From Spirosoma spitsbergense DSM 19989 (GTDB lineage Bacteria > Bacteroidota > Bacteroidia > Cytophagales > Spirosomataceae): a DNA stretch of 64,000 nt. The notes under the pieces were generated by a model. It was not told the DNA's origin, did no database searches, and saw nothing but the letters and a program-made list of their open reading frames with translations. A program made the translations under genes and the position numbers. Location: NCBI RefSeq assembly GCF_000374085.1, contig NZ_KB893400.1, positions 46,754 through 110,753 of the forward strand, written 5' to 3'. Shown here piece by piece: positions 1 through 9,650 of this stretch. Position 1 is the stretch's first letter. Every line of letters starts with the position of its first letter.

Positions 1-60
1 ATCTTTTTACAAGTTATGCTACTTGGAATGGATATTTCATTGCTAAGGAATTTCTATCTA

Positions 61-1017
61 ATGAATGAGATAGCTAATTTAGAAAATGGTCAGGCATTTG
101 ACGTGCCTGTCTTATTTATATTATTTAATAGGCCACAACATGCCCGACATGTGTTAGAGCGCTTACGACAGATTAAGCCCGCTCAATTGTTTGTTGCTAT
201 TGATGGACCACGTGATGGGGTGGCTGATGACATTAAGAATGTTGAACTATGTCTAGCTCTACTGGATGAGATTGACTGGCCATGTAACGTAGCTAAATTA
301 ATTAGGGACAGAAATTTAGGTTGTAAACTAGCTGTCAGTCAGGCAATTGACTGGTTTTTTTTACAAGTTGAAGAAGGGATCATTTTGGAAGATGACTGTC
401 TGCCTGATATTACATTCTTTGATTTTTGTCGTGTGCTCTTAGATAAGTATACTCATGATGACAGAGTAATGCATATCGGTGGTTGCAATTTATACAAGCA
501 GAATAAGTGGGGAACAAGTTCTTATTTCTTCACTAGTATTCCACATATTTGGGGGTGGGCAACATGGCGCCGGGCTTGGTCTAAGTATGATGTGAATATA
601 GCTGAATATCCCAATTACATTAAATCAAATGAATTCAAAAAAAGAGTTTTAACTGCTGGTTCTAGGAGATTCTGGGAAAGAACTTTCGAGGATGTTTTTG
701 TGGGCCGTCTGAATACATGGGACTTTCAATGGGTATTTGCAGTATGGGTGAATGGAGGATTATGTATCACACCAAATCAAAACTTGATTTCTAATATCGG
801 TTTTGATAACACGGCTACTCATACGGTGATAGCAACTGATATGGCTAACTTAAAAACTTTTCCAATCTTAGTTGAAAAAATAATATTTCCAACTAAGATT
901 GAATTGAATGAGGAAGCTACAAAATATGCGTTCTCTGAATTTTATCAGATGCCATCATGGTTTTCTAACAAATTTATGAGATTATTGGGAATTATTAAAA
1001 GTTATATTTTTGAATAA
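61..1017 (+). CDS. Glycosyltransferase, HlpA-like nucleotide-diphospho-sugar transferase fold
   Basis: Probable cytoplasmic sugar transferase of the exopolysaccharide locus; donor and acceptor cannot be told. The N-terminus after this start leads straight into the first beta strand (PVLFILFNRP), followed by AIDGPRDG and an acidic metal-site motif ILEDDCLPD, then HIWGWATWRRAW, all typical of the HlpA-like family close to GT2. The frame stays open to the left window edge and has other ATGs at 16 and 28; 61 is preferred because family members have only a few residues before the first strand. The gene is AT-rich like the genes after it. A hairpin lies in the 187-base gap downstream. Family call is solid, specificity unknown. 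Confidence 0.8.
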   Translation: MNEIANLENGQAFDVPVLFILFNRPQHARHVLERLRQIKPAQLFVAIDGPRDGVADDIKNVELCLALLDEIDWPCNVAKLIRDRNLGCKLAVSQAIDWFFLQVEEGIILEDDCLPDITFFDFCRVLLDKYTHDDRVMHIGGCNLYKQNKWGTSSYFFTSIPHIWGWATWRRAWSKYDVNIAEYPNYIKSNEFKKRVLTAGSRRFWERTFEDVFVGRLNTWDFQWVFAVWVNGGLCITPNQNLISNIGFDNTATHTVIATDMANLKTFPILVEKIIFPTKIELNEEATKYAFSEFYQMPSWFSNKFMRLLGIIKSYIFE

Positions 1018-1116
1018 AAATAAATGTATAAACAAACATTACTTATTTCTTAGAGAAGTTCAAGTATTGATTTTTTTAAAATGCTTACATTAACAAAGAA
1101 ATAGAAAAATACATCA

Positions 1117-1171
1117 AACTTCTTTATTCTTTATTAATTTGTTAATGAAATTGATAAAGAATAAAGAAGTT
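1117..1171. repeat. 24-bp inverted repeat with heptamer-repeat arms
   Basis: Arms 1117-1140 and 1148-1171 pair over 24 bases with one G-T pair and a 7-base loop (GTTAATG). Each arm is built from a tandem heptamer (TTCTTTA twice plus TT). It lies in the gap between two same-strand genes. No T-run follows either arm, so it is not a textbook terminator, although it could end or process the transcript. Confidence 0.75.
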
Positions 1172-1204
1172 ACAAATAACTTAAAAAAACCTAAAAGATA
1201 ATGT

Positions 1205-2098
1205 ATGTCAATTGTGAAAAAAATAAAAAACTTAGTTCAGGAAATAAAGAGATCAAAACAGGATAATTTAGAAATCCGTTTTTTGATAGGCACACTACTT
1301 GCTAAGACTAGTAGACAAGCCTTATCCATCGAAGATGCAGAATTTAAAGTCTTTTCACAATTTGGAGATGACGGTATTATTCAATTTTTGGTGAGTAAAT
1401 TATCAATCAATGTAGATAAATTTGTTGAGTTTGGTGTTGAAACTTATGAAGAATCTAATACTCGATTTCTATTAATGAATAATAACTGGCATGGATTAGT
1501 TATTGATGGTTCAAAGTTTAATATTGATTATATTAAAAATGATGCTATTTATTGGCGCTACAATTTAACCGCGGTAAAGTCTTTCATTACAGCAGAAAAT
1601 ATTAATGAAATACTAGAAGAAAATGGGTTTAGTGGTAAAATAGGAATTCTTAGTATAGATATTGATGGTAATGACTACTGGGTATGGAAGGCAATGACAG
1701 TGTCTAATCCAGCCATAGTAATTGTTGAGTACAACAGTCTTTTTGGTCCAGAACGTCCAATCACTATTCCATATAAGCAGGACTTTGAAAGAATAAGCTC
1801 TCACTATTCAGGACTTTATTTCGGCGCTTCTCTTGGAGCTCTTTGTGATTTGGGAAAAGAAAAGGGATATAAATTTATTGGTTGTAACAAAGCTGGTAAT
1901 AATGCCTACTTTATACAGAATGATTTGTGTGATGATTTGATAGCTATTTCTCCAGAAGAAGGATTCATAGATGCAAATTTCAGGGAAGCTAGAAATAACC
2001 AGGGACTACTTACATTTGCTAAAAGAAGCGAAGCAAGAAAGGAAATCGCTGGTATGCCTGTTATTAATATTAGAAATGGTTTAACAGAAACTTTATAA
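1205..2098 (+). CDS. Putative SAM-dependent methyltransferase-like protein (FkbM-like fold)
   Basis: Likely a Rossmann-fold methyltransferase-type protein; no substrate can be assigned. After an N-terminal helical stretch the protein has FSQFGDDGIIQ (about residue 50), then FVEFGVETYEESNTRFLL (about 73-90), which looks like the SAM-binding glycine/acidic loop, LVIDGS (98-103) and ILSIDIDGNDYWVW (148-161), a pattern common in FkbM-like proteins of polysaccharide loci. No signal peptide or membrane segment. It ends 2 bases before the next glycosyltransferase, so the two are probably co-transcribed and it may modify a sugar of the repeat unit. The fold is inferred from motifs only. Confidence 0.6.
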   Translation: MSIVKKIKNLVQEIKRSKQDNLEIRFLIGTLLAKTSRQALSIEDAEFKVFSQFGDDGIIQFLVSKLSINVDKFVEFGVETYEESNTRFLLMNNNWHGLVIDGSKFNIDYIKNDAIYWRYNLTAVKSFITAENINEILEENGFSGKIGILSIDIDGNDYWVWKAMTVSNPAIVIVEYNSLFGPERPITIPYKQDFERISSHYSGLYFGASLGALCDLGKEKGYKFIGCNKAGNNAYFIQNDLCDDLIAISPEEGFIDANFREARNNQGLLTFAKRSEARKEIAGMPVINIRNGLTETL

Positions 2099-2100
2099 TT

Positions 2101-3207
2101 GTGAAAGTCTTTTATGATCACCAAGCATTTACTCTTCAAAAGTATGGAGGAATATCAAGATACTATTGTGAGCTGATAAAAGGTATAAACAAGACAGAAA
2201 TTGATACCGCACACCTCTCTCTGTTGTGGTCTAACAACGTTCACTTGAAAGAATATGATATTTCTTCTTTTATTTATCCATTCACTAAAAGACATCGACT
2301 ATTGACAGAGACGAACAAGATATATAATTTATTAGACGCTAAACTCAATAATTATGATATATTCCATGCTACTTACTTTGATGAATTTTTAGAATCTTCA
2401 ATTAGCTTAAAACCTTTTATTACTACGTTTTATGATATGACTTATGAGCGCTTGTCACACAAGTTTGCTGAATTATCTGGTGATAAATCAATCATTGGTC
2501 AAAAAAAGAAAATTGCAAAATGTGCAACTCATTTAATTGCCATTTCGGAAAGTACCAAAAATGATATGATCGAGTATCTAGATGTAACTCCGGAAAAAGT
2601 TACGGTGATACATTTAGCAAGCTCATTTAGTAATAATACTGATATTTGTCCGTATGTAAGCGATGGGAATAATGAAAATATAAGACCTTATTTGTTATAC
2701 GTTGGGAATCGATCTGGTTATAAAAACTTTAAGTTCTTTCTCTGCGCCGTCGCGCAAACTCTTATTCGTAATGGCATAAGGCTAGTTTGTGCAGGAGGAG
2801 AAAGTTTCACAAAGGATGAAAAACAGTTGATAGCCTCTTTGTTATTAAATAACTTAGTGTCTCATGCAATGATTAACGATTCAATTTTGCATGAATTATA
2901 TAAAAAAGCACTTGCGTTCGTTTTTCCTTCATTATATGAAGGCTTTGGTATTCCAATTTTGGAAGCTTTCGCTTGTGAATGTCCCTGTGTATTAAGTAAC
3001 ACGAGTTCTCTACCCGAGGTGGCTGGCGAAGCTGCCTTGTATATAAATCCACTGGATAGAGATTCAATATCAGTTGCTATAGAACGTATCGTAATGGACA
3101 CTGAATTGCGGCAAGTCTTAATAAAACGGGGGAAAATACGACTGGAAAATTTTTCTTGGCATCGTACAGTTGCAGAAACGCTGAATGTTTATAACTGGCT
3201 CATTTAG
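2101..3207 (+). CDS. Glycosyltransferase family 4 (GT-B fold)
   Basis: Retaining GT-B glycosyltransferase that would add a sugar from a nucleotide donor to the lipid-linked repeat unit. The N-terminal domain opens with DHQAFTLQKYGGISRY, the GGISRY loop common in GT4 enzymes. The C-terminal donor-binding domain shows LYVGNRSGYKNF near residue 200 and the EX7E-type motif EGFGIPILE near 280, followed by SSLPEVAGEAALY. Length (368 aa) is normal. The start is GTG, 2 bases after the previous stop, with no better ATG nearby, which indicates translational coupling. Downstream is a 780-base stretch without an intact gene. Confidence 0.9.
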   Translation: MKVFYDHQAFTLQKYGGISRYYCELIKGINKTEIDTAHLSLLWSNNVHLKEYDISSFIYPFTKRHRLLTETNKIYNLLDAKLNNYDIFHATYFDEFLESSISLKPFITTFYDMTYERLSHKFAELSGDKSIIGQKKKIAKCATHLIAISESTKNDMIEYLDVTPEKVTVIHLASSFSNNTDICPYVSDGNNENIRPYLLYVGNRSGYKNFKFFLCAVAQTLIRNGIRLVCAGGESFTKDEKQLIASLLLNNLVSHAMINDSILHELYKKALAFVFPSLYEGFGIPILEAFACECPCVLSNTSSLPEVAGEAALYINPLDRDSISVAIERIVMDTELRQVLIKRGKIRLENFSWHRTVAETLNVYNWLI

Positions 3208-3988
3208 ACAGCTAACTGACCTCATAAAAAGATGGTTTTCACCAAATTCTGCCTATTTAAATGAATACTTAGTTTCGGGATAGCGACTATGATTCAGCCA
3301 GCTCAACAAGTGATTTGGAATAAAATAAAAATCATCGTCAATGTACTTCTATTGTCCGGAATTTCTGAACTTTTTTATAAAAAGTAGGAGAGCCAAATCA
3401 ATTTCAATGCTTTTCAAATTGCCTTCAAAGGAAAAACTCATTCATGCATAGGTGGTCGGCGGTTGCCGGACTTCAAGCCGCCGACACGAGAATGGTCGAT
3501 GTTGCGATCTGCCGTAACCGATTTGGCGAATTGGGTGGGTGGTAGTGAAGCAACCTCCTACGACTGGAAAAAAAATATAGTGAAATAAGCGTTCACAACT
3601 TTAGAACTTTCGCCAGTTAAGACCAGGTTGTCAGTGGAAGAGAACGAGCAATAGATGACCGATTAGAGTTCATAAAAACAGGTGCTTTGCAGATAATCAA
3701 AATAACTCTAATGAGTTCGTCAACTCATCGTAAAAGTTTGATTTGTACGACATTTTCTAAGCAGCTTCGCAATAATGATGTGACATCAAATTTTTCTTTG
3801 CCAAATACCCAACTAAAAACGCCTTTGTTAAACTATTTCACAGAAGTTTTTGGAACGAGTCTTCATAGTTCACTTATTGAACCCAACAGTTGATAAGGAT
3901 GGTTTGATTAAAATTCTGCCAAAAACGGTTCGAAAAAGAAGTAGGAGTAACAAAAGGTATGGTACATACTATAATACATTGCTGAATT
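3208..3988. other. Gene-free AT-rich stretch with a degenerate coding fragment
   Basis: About 780 bases without a convincing gene. An open frame on the plus strand from about 3388 to 3588 has no clear start and reads (in part) RRLPDFKPPTREWSML then ANWVGGSEATSYDWKK; it ends at a TAA at 3586. It is locally more GC-rich than its surroundings and may be the tail of a decayed gene or insertion sequence, but I do not recognise the family. Short frames at 3687-3893 and 3850-4197 have low-complexity, unlikely products. No terminator or clear promoter was found. Confidence 0.4.
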
Positions 3989-5443
3989 ATGCTTTTCAAC
4001 TCTCTACACTTTGTCTTTTTTTTTATTGTTATCACAACAACTTATTACTTAATTCCTTACCGTTATCGCTGGCTACTGTTGTTAATTGGCAGTTGTTATT
4101 TTTACATGGCCTTTGTGCCAGTTTATATTATAATTCTTGGCTTTACAATTATAGTAGATTATTTCTCAGGTCTTTACATCGAAAAATCATCCGGTAAAAC
4201 TCGTAAGTTATACTTGGTTACCAGTATAGTAGCCAACTTAAGTGTTTTATTTATATTTAAATATTATAATTTTTTGAATATTTCTTTTGATACCTTGCTT
4301 GGCAACATTGGTCTGACTAGTAATTTACCTTTCTTAACAATCCTCCTACCCATAGGATTGTCATTTCACACATTTCAAGCAATGAGTTACACTATAGAAG
4401 TGTACCGAAACAAACAAAAAGCAGAACGTCATTTCGGTATATATGCACTATATGTTATGTTCTACCCCCAACTCGTAGCTGGTCCTATAGAACGCCCGCA
4501 GAATGTACTACATCAATTCTATGAAAAGCACTCATACAAAGCTGATAATGTTGCCAAAGGTTTAAAGTTGATGGCTTGGGGAATGTTCAAAAAAGTAGTC
4601 ATTGCAGATCGTTTGGCTGTTATAGTTAACAATGTGTATGATACTCCTACTAATTTTAAGGGTATGCCGCTTATTGTAGCTACTATATTATTCGCATTTC
4701 AAATTTATTGTGACTTTTCAGGCTATTCAGACATTGCTATTGGGAGTGCGCATACTCTCGGATTTCGCCTAATGAAAAATTTTGAAAGCCCTTATTTTTC
4801 TACCTCTCCAAGCGAATTCTGGAAGCGGTGGCATATATCTCTTTCTACTTGGTTTCGTGATTACTTATATATCCCGCTAGGCGGTAATAGGGTTGGTACC
4901 TCTCGCTTGTACTTTAACTTGCTGGTTACTTTTTTTATTAGTGGTTTGTGGCATGGAGCTAACTGGACGTACATTATTTGGGGTACTTTGAATGGATTAT
5001 ATATCATTCTGGAAATAATGAGTAAAACACTGAGGAATTCAATCAAGTACAAACTTGGTTTGAATGAATTTTCTGGTATAAACAGAATGATGAGTATTAC
5101 AATTACATTCTCTTTAATATGTGTCGCCTGGATTTTTTTTAGGGCTAAAAATTTGAGTGATGGGTATTACATATTGACTCATTTGTTTACAAATTTTGCG
5201 GGCAGTTTTCAGTATTTAAAACCGTCCTATTTAGGGTCAACATTATATGATTACACTGTCAGTTTATTTGCTTTGATAGTCTTATTTTTTGTAGAGACTG
5301 TACAAAGGTCTACTTCAATTAATGGCGTAGTCAAAAGTTGGCCTTTGTTGTATCGCGTCAGTTTGTACTATATTCTGGTTATGATAATTCTTTTATTCGG
5401 TGTATTTAACGTACAAGAGCAATTTATTTATTTTCAGTTTTGA
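3989..5443 (+). CDS. MBOAT-family membrane O-acyltransferase (AlgI-like)
   Basis: Inner-membrane protein that, in the AlgI family, passes acyl groups (usually acetyl) across the membrane for O-acylation of a polysaccharide. Many hydrophobic helices are seen along 484 aa. The family signature FWKRWHISLSTWFRDY lies near residues 277-292, with IPLGGNR after it, and the second conserved histidine is in GLWHGANWTYIIWG near 319-332. The next gene, one base away, encodes an SGNH-type exported partner, the usual MBOAT companion. Start ATG 3989 gives MLFNSLHFVFFF, a normal family N-terminus. The pair probably acetylates the polysaccharide of this locus (inference). Confidence 0.92.
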   Translation: MLFNSLHFVFFFIVITTTYYLIPYRYRWLLLLIGSCYFYMAFVPVYIIILGFTIIVDYFSGLYIEKSSGKTRKLYLVTSIVANLSVLFIFKYYNFLNISFDTLLGNIGLTSNLPFLTILLPIGLSFHTFQAMSYTIEVYRNKQKAERHFGIYALYVMFYPQLVAGPIERPQNVLHQFYEKHSYKADNVAKGLKLMAWGMFKKVVIADRLAVIVNNVYDTPTNFKGMPLIVATILFAFQIYCDFSGYSDIAIGSAHTLGFRLMKNFESPYFSTSPSEFWKRWHISLSTWFRDYLYIPLGGNRVGTSRLYFNLLVTFFISGLWHGANWTYIIWGTLNGLYIILEIMSKTLRNSIKYKLGLNEFSGINRMMSITITFSLICVAWIFFRAKNLSDGYYILTHLFTNFAGSFQYLKPSYLGSTLYDYTVSLFALIVLFFVETVQRSTSINGVVKSWPLLYRVSLYYILVMIILLFGVFNVQEQFIYFQF

Positions 5444-5444
5444 T

Positions 5445-6377
5445 ATGAAAGGCTTTAAAATAATGAAGGTTGGAATCACAGTGGTAGGATTATGTTTTTT
5501 GTCTACCTACCTAATGATACTGTTTGTCGCCCCCACAGTACGCGATAACCAAGTATACGTAGCTGCTTCAATTGACAAAGAAAGTCGGTTAGAGGAAATT
5601 CATAATAATCGACTGGTTTTTGTTGGAGGGTCTAACCTTGCTCTTGGAATCAACAGTGAAAAAATGGCAAGTTCAACGGGAAGAGCAGTGATAAATATGG
5701 GGTTGCATGCTGGGTTAGGTTTGTCTTTCCCTTTGAATGAAGCGTTATTTGGTTTGAAAAAAGGTGATGTAGTAGTACTGTCAATTGAATATTTTCTTTC
5801 AGAAACAAACTTTAAACTGGCAGCTCAATTGATAGATGTAAATCCTGAAGCTCTTGATTTCTTCTCGTTAAGTCCATCAAACGGTGATCTGATACGTTTG
5901 TATATCCAATCTGTTCAGCGATGCATCAGTGCGTTGTTTTATCGTTTAATAAGTGGTGAAAAGTCTGATCCTATTTATAATAGGTATGGTTTCAGCAAGG
6001 AAGGAGATTTGACATCTCATTTCGGCAAACCTGGTTCAGAAAAAATAGGTGATAATACGGTATTTACAAATAAAGATTATTCTTCAGAGATTTCGAAAAT
6101 CAATGATTTTATAGTTAGTGCTAATAAGAAAGGTGCTATCGTGTTTTTTACTTATCCTAGTTTTTCAAAATCAGCTTATATGAAAAACATCGAAGTTATA
6201 TCTAAATTGTCTTCTCAATACAATGCACAACTAAAATGTCCAATTTTGGGGAATGCTCAAACTTTTGTACTGAGTGATAGGTATTTTTTTGATACTACTT
6301 ATCACTTAGATAGTTTAGGAATTCAAAAACGCACCGGTGTTATGATCAGTATTTTGCCATCACATTTAAGAAGATAG
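5445..6377 (+). CDS. Membrane-anchored SGNH-like acetyltransferase partner (AlgX/AlgJ-like)
   Basis: Likely periplasmic enzyme that places the acyl group delivered by the MBOAT protein on the polysaccharide. A single N-terminal hydrophobic segment (VGITVVGLCFLSTYLMILF) anchors it. The block I serine motif appears as FVGGSNLALG near residues 58-67, where GDS is replaced by GGSN, and a possible Asp/His block is YHLDSLGI near residue 285. The ATG at 5445 is one base after the MBOAT stop and gives a clean anchor; ATG 5463 is a close alternative. Assignment rests on context plus the weak motif set, so function is probable, not certain. Confidence 0.7.
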   Translation: MKGFKIMKVGITVVGLCFLSTYLMILFVAPTVRDNQVYVAASIDKESRLEEIHNNRLVFVGGSNLALGINSEKMASSTGRAVINMGLHAGLGLSFPLNEALFGLKKGDVVVLSIEYFLSETNFKLAAQLIDVNPEALDFFSLSPSNGDLIRLYIQSVQRCISALFYRLISGEKSDPIYNRYGFSKEGDLTSHFGKPGSEKIGDNTVFTNKDYSSEISKINDFIVSANKKGAIVFFTYPSFSKSAYMKNIEVISKLSSQYNAQLKCPILGNAQTFVLSDRYFFDTTYHLDSLGIQKRTGVMISILPSHLRR

Positions 6378-6474
6378 ACATTGAATTTTTCTTTTGAGTC
6401 TAATAGTGATTTACGGAAAATCTATAATCTGGCTATTTTCAATGTAACAGTATCAAAAACAAAGTGGTTTAGTT

Positions 6475-7284
6475 CTAGAATTTCTTCCATCCTGTGACAT
6501 TCCTGACAAGCAGACGAAATTTGTCGATAAACTTTAATATTTTACCTCTGTTTTTTGATAGTATCCCGTTTTTTACTTTAGCGTCATAAGTTTCAGCACT
6601 AGCTTCTATAAGGTTGACACTACTAATACCGCCTGAACGCATTTTTGCCGTTATCTGATCGACGAAGGAAGTTATTAGTTTGTCTTTTGGCCGAAGAAGT
6701 AATTCGTAATCTCCAGATACTTTGTAATTCTTGTCAAACATCCCGTATTTGTCGAACAATCGTTTCGAATGAAAAGTACCAACATGCCAAGTTATCATTT
6801 CACGCTGAAAACCTTCCCATGTCCAAGGTTCTCCAACTGTACATATTGGCGATAAGTCTTCATTGACTATATTTATACGGGAAGATACAAATTCTAACTC
6901 CTCCTTTCTGAGGTGTTGATTTATATGCTCTGTATACATTAAAAAAGCATCAGGATGAAGTTGATCATCTGCTCCAACAAAGGAAATCCAATTTCCTTTG
7001 GCCTTATTTAATCCTTTATTCCAGGCATCATATATTCCTTGATCTGGCTCACTTATCCAATAAGAAATTTTCTCTTTGTATTGCTTAATAATATTTACCG
7101 TATCATCGGTTGAACCACCATCAATGATTATAACTTCAAAGTCTTTATAACTTTGATTTAACACACTTAATAGGCATTCGTCCAAATATTTTTCAACATT
7201 ATATGTTGCTATGATTACTGTTATTTGAGGCACGGATTGTTTGAATGGAACTGTATACCAAGTTTCCGAACGATCTTTACTCAT
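6475..7284 (-). CDS. Glycosyltransferase family 2
   Basis: Inverting GT-A glycosyltransferase. Visible motifs are ITVIIATYNVEKYLDECL (21-38), the nucleotide-binding IIIDGGSTDDT (52-62), EPDQGIYDAWNKG (79-91) and the metal-binding FVGADDQ (102-108). This WcaA-like motif order also appears in the two plus-strand enzymes at 7925 and 8824, suggesting the three arose from one ancestor. It is the only glycosyltransferase of the locus on the minus strand, convergent with the SGNH gene, so it must have its own promoter, which I could not identify. Length 269 aa is usual for a single-domain enzyme. Confidence 0.9.
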   Translation of the reverse strand: MSKDRSETWYTVPFKQSVPQITVIIATYNVEKYLDECLLSVLNQSYKDFEVIIIDGGSTDDTVNIIKQYKEKISYWISEPDQGIYDAWNKGLNKAKGNWISFVGADDQLHPDAFLMYTEHINQHLRKEELEFVSSRINIVNEDLSPICTVGEPWTWEGFQREMITWHVGTFHSKRLFDKYGMFDKNYKVSGDYELLLRPKDKLITSFVDQITAKMRSGGISSVNLIEASAETYDAKVKNGILSKNRGKILKFIDKFRLLVRNVTGWKKF

Positions 7285-7924
7285 AGTTTTGATGATACCT
7301 TAAATTGTAAAAGGTTTTTTACTTGTTTATATTTTTCAAGTATTTATCGAAAACTCTACGATCCTAATATTCTTAGTGTTTAGGTTAAGTTTAGGGATCA
7401 TTTTACTATCAAAATTGCTCCAGCCGAAACATTGAGACACATGAAGGATGCCGACTTGCACATGAAATGCCTTCAATAACACCGAACTTGCTGAGACATT
7501 CTGTAGAAGGTCTGACGTTTGGGTGGGGATACTTCATCCAACTTGGATTTTGCCAAAATTACCATACATCCCATTCTTGTATGTAAAAGTCACAGATAGA
7601 TATCAGGAAATTCTTTGTAGTATTTATTTATTAAATTATCTCTTTCAAAGAACTTGTGAGAGGAGACAACCGTTCTAAATGAATTGAATATTTAAATTGC
7701 CTTACTAATGAAAAAGCAACTAACTTTTAGTGAGTCAACTCTTCTACTCAAATGCTCAATTTGGCGTTCTTTCATTACAAAAGTATTACATAAGTATGTA
7801 AGTGCGTAAATTTGGGTAATCTGTCTGAAGGAAAATCTGGAAGATTATTAACTTAATGATAAAGTTACATTGGTTACTTGTTATAAATACCAATGGTACA
7901 CTGCCAGCATTATTCGCTATAATT
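7285..7924. other. Gene-free AT-rich divergent intergenic region
   Basis: About 640 bases between two divergent glycosyltransferase genes. A -7-like box TAAATTTG lies at 7807-7814 facing the plus-strand gene, but no TTG box is at the right distance, so it is only suggestive. Around 7405-7470 a short frame reads APAETLRHMKDADLHMKCLQ before a stop, possibly the end of a decayed gene; the family is not recognised. No inverted repeats of note were found. Confidence 0.4.
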
Positions 7925-8659
7925 ATGAATCGGCCACTTGTATCTATAATCACAGTAGTTTTTAACGCTGCAACAACACTAGAAAGAACTATTCAAAGCG
8001 TTTTGAACCAAGACAGAGAACTAACAGAATACTGGATTATAGATGGTGGTAGTACGGATGGCTCAATTGAACTTATAAAGAAGTATGAAAATCAACTAGC
8101 CGGTTGGTGTAGTGAGCCAGATAAAGGTATATACGACGCAATGAACAAAGGCATAGATCGAGCCAACGGCAAATGGATCTACTTTTTGGGAGGTGATGAT
8201 ACACTGAAACCAGACATTGTAAAAAAAATTCAAAAAAATTTGAATAACAAGTTTGATATAGTATTTGGCAAAGTAATGTTTGACAATGGGCATGAAATGC
8301 GGTCATTTCTAGGACCAAGAACCATACTGCAAAACACGATTCATCACCAAAGTGCATTTTATAACACTTCCTTGTTCATTAATTTTCGTTACAACACTAC
8401 GTTGAAAATCGTGTCTGAGTACGACCTTCATTTGCGACTTTATATGCAAAAGGCCGCAACTTTATACGTTCCGATAACAATAGCCTATTGCGCTACCGGC
8501 GGTGCTAGTAGCAACCTTTCACGTTCTTTAGAAGAAACAAATCGAGTAAGGACATACCACGTTAAGGGCAAATGGAAGAATATGTTTCTGTCCGCATTTT
8601 TAAGTGTTTACTATATGCAAAAGAAAATTAGATATCTGGCCTATGGACATCGTGTTTAG
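7925..8659 (+). CDS. Glycosyltransferase family 2
   Basis: GT-A glycosyltransferase of 244 aa. It starts directly with the first strand (MNRPLVSIITVVFNA), then WIIDGGSTDGS (38-47), SEPDKGIYDAMNKG (63-76) and the metal-site loop YFLGGDDTLKPD (86-97). HHQSAFYNTSLF near residue 140 is typical of this WcaA-like subgroup and also occurs as HHQGMFYEKNIF in the next gene. ATG 7856 is also in frame, but it would add 23 residues with no counterpart in the sister enzymes, so 7925 is chosen. Donor and acceptor unknown. Confidence 0.88.
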   Translation: MNRPLVSIITVVFNAATTLERTIQSVLNQDRELTEYWIIDGGSTDGSIELIKKYENQLAGWCSEPDKGIYDAMNKGIDRANGKWIYFLGGDDTLKPDIVKKIQKNLNNKFDIVFGKVMFDNGHEMRSFLGPRTILQNTIHHQSAFYNTSLFINFRYNTTLKIVSEYDLHLRLYMQKAATLYVPITIAYCATGGASSNLSRSLEETNRVRTYHVKGKWKNMFLSAFLSVYYMQKKIRYLAYGHRV

Positions 8660-8823
8660 TTTGCTGTTTTTTTCTATTATCTCTGAAATAACGAATATAT
8701 AAATAGAAAGTCGCATAGTGCTATTTTTTGAGATTGGACGCATTCAAAATTTATGATTGCACTACCAACACTTGCCCAATCTTTATGAAAACGAATCATT
8801 AATCTCTGCTTCTGTTATCTACA

Positions 8824-9603
8824 ATGCATCAACCACAAATATCAATTATAATTACGGTACTCAATGGTGGAAAAACCTTGAACAATTGTTTGCAAAGCAT
8901 TGCTGAACAAACTTTTTTAGATTATGAATTAATTATAGTAGACGGAGGTAGTAATGATAATACTCTGGAAATTATAAATAAGAGCAATGGCATAGTTAAA
9001 AAAGTAGTCAGCGTAAGGCCTGATATTGGTCTTTATGCGGGTTTGAACGTAGGTGTTGAGTTGTCTATCGGGAAATGGCTTTATTTTATTGGTGCTGATG
9101 ATAAGTTGTATAACTCTGACACATTACTGAAAGTTTCAGAAATAATAAACGTACAAAACAGCAATACTAAAGTTATCGTAGGTAGTGTTGACTGCGTAAA
9201 ACAAAAAAAAGTTCTTGTTCCTCTGTTAGGATCACCTTACCTGATGCGCCATCAGGTACATCACCAAGGTATGTTTTACGAAAAAAACATTTTTACCAAT
9301 TTTTCGTATACAGAAACTATGAGGATAGCATCAGATTATGAATTTAATCTAAGGTTAGCATTAAATAACGTTCCGCACAAAGTTATGGATGTAACTGTTT
9401 GTAGCTTTGGAGGGGATGGGATAAGTGAAAACCAGTTTCGCCAGGGATACGCAGAAATGCAGCAAGTCCATAGTAACCTTTTCAGAGGGGCAGAGCGTAA
9501 GTGGGTAATGAGCTACTTTTGGCTTCGGCGTATGATTGGTTTTAAGCTCCGTCAGTATAATCTTTCAAAAGTAAGTACTATTTTGAAAAGATTATTTGGT
9601 TAA
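8824..9603 (+). CDS. Glycosyltransferase family 2
   Basis: GT-A glycosyltransferase of 259 aa, a paralogue of the gene just upstream. Motifs are ISIIITVLNGGKTLNN (6-21), LIIVDGGSNDNT (36-47) and the metal-binding FIGADDKL (88-95), then HHQGMFYEK and IASDYEFNLRLAL. The usual EPD of the SEPDKGIYDAMNKG motif is altered to RPDIGLYAGLNVG, so the donor pocket may differ from the neighbour. A 164-base gap separates the two, without a recognised promoter or terminator. It is followed 47 bases later by the putative polymerase and is probably co-transcribed with it. Confidence 0.88.
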   Translation: MHQPQISIIITVLNGGKTLNNCLQSIAEQTFLDYELIIVDGGSNDNTLEIINKSNGIVKKVVSVRPDIGLYAGLNVGVELSIGKWLYFIGADDKLYNSDTLLKVSEIINVQNSNTKVIVGSVDCVKQKKVLVPLLGSPYLMRHQVHHQGMFYEKNIFTNFSYTETMRIASDYEFNLRLALNNVPHKVMDVTVCSFGGDGISENQFRQGYAEMQQVHSNLFRGAERKWVMSYFWLRRMIGFKLRQYNLSKVSTILKRLFG

Positions 9604-9650
9604 TGACGTTTTGCAGTAAAATGAAATTTGGGCTGTAAAAGAAGAGAGGC

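Noticed and set aside
3687..4197. Two short plus-strand open frames before the MBOAT gene
   Set aside because: Products are AT-rich, without fold signs, and the second overlaps the MBOAT start in another frame.
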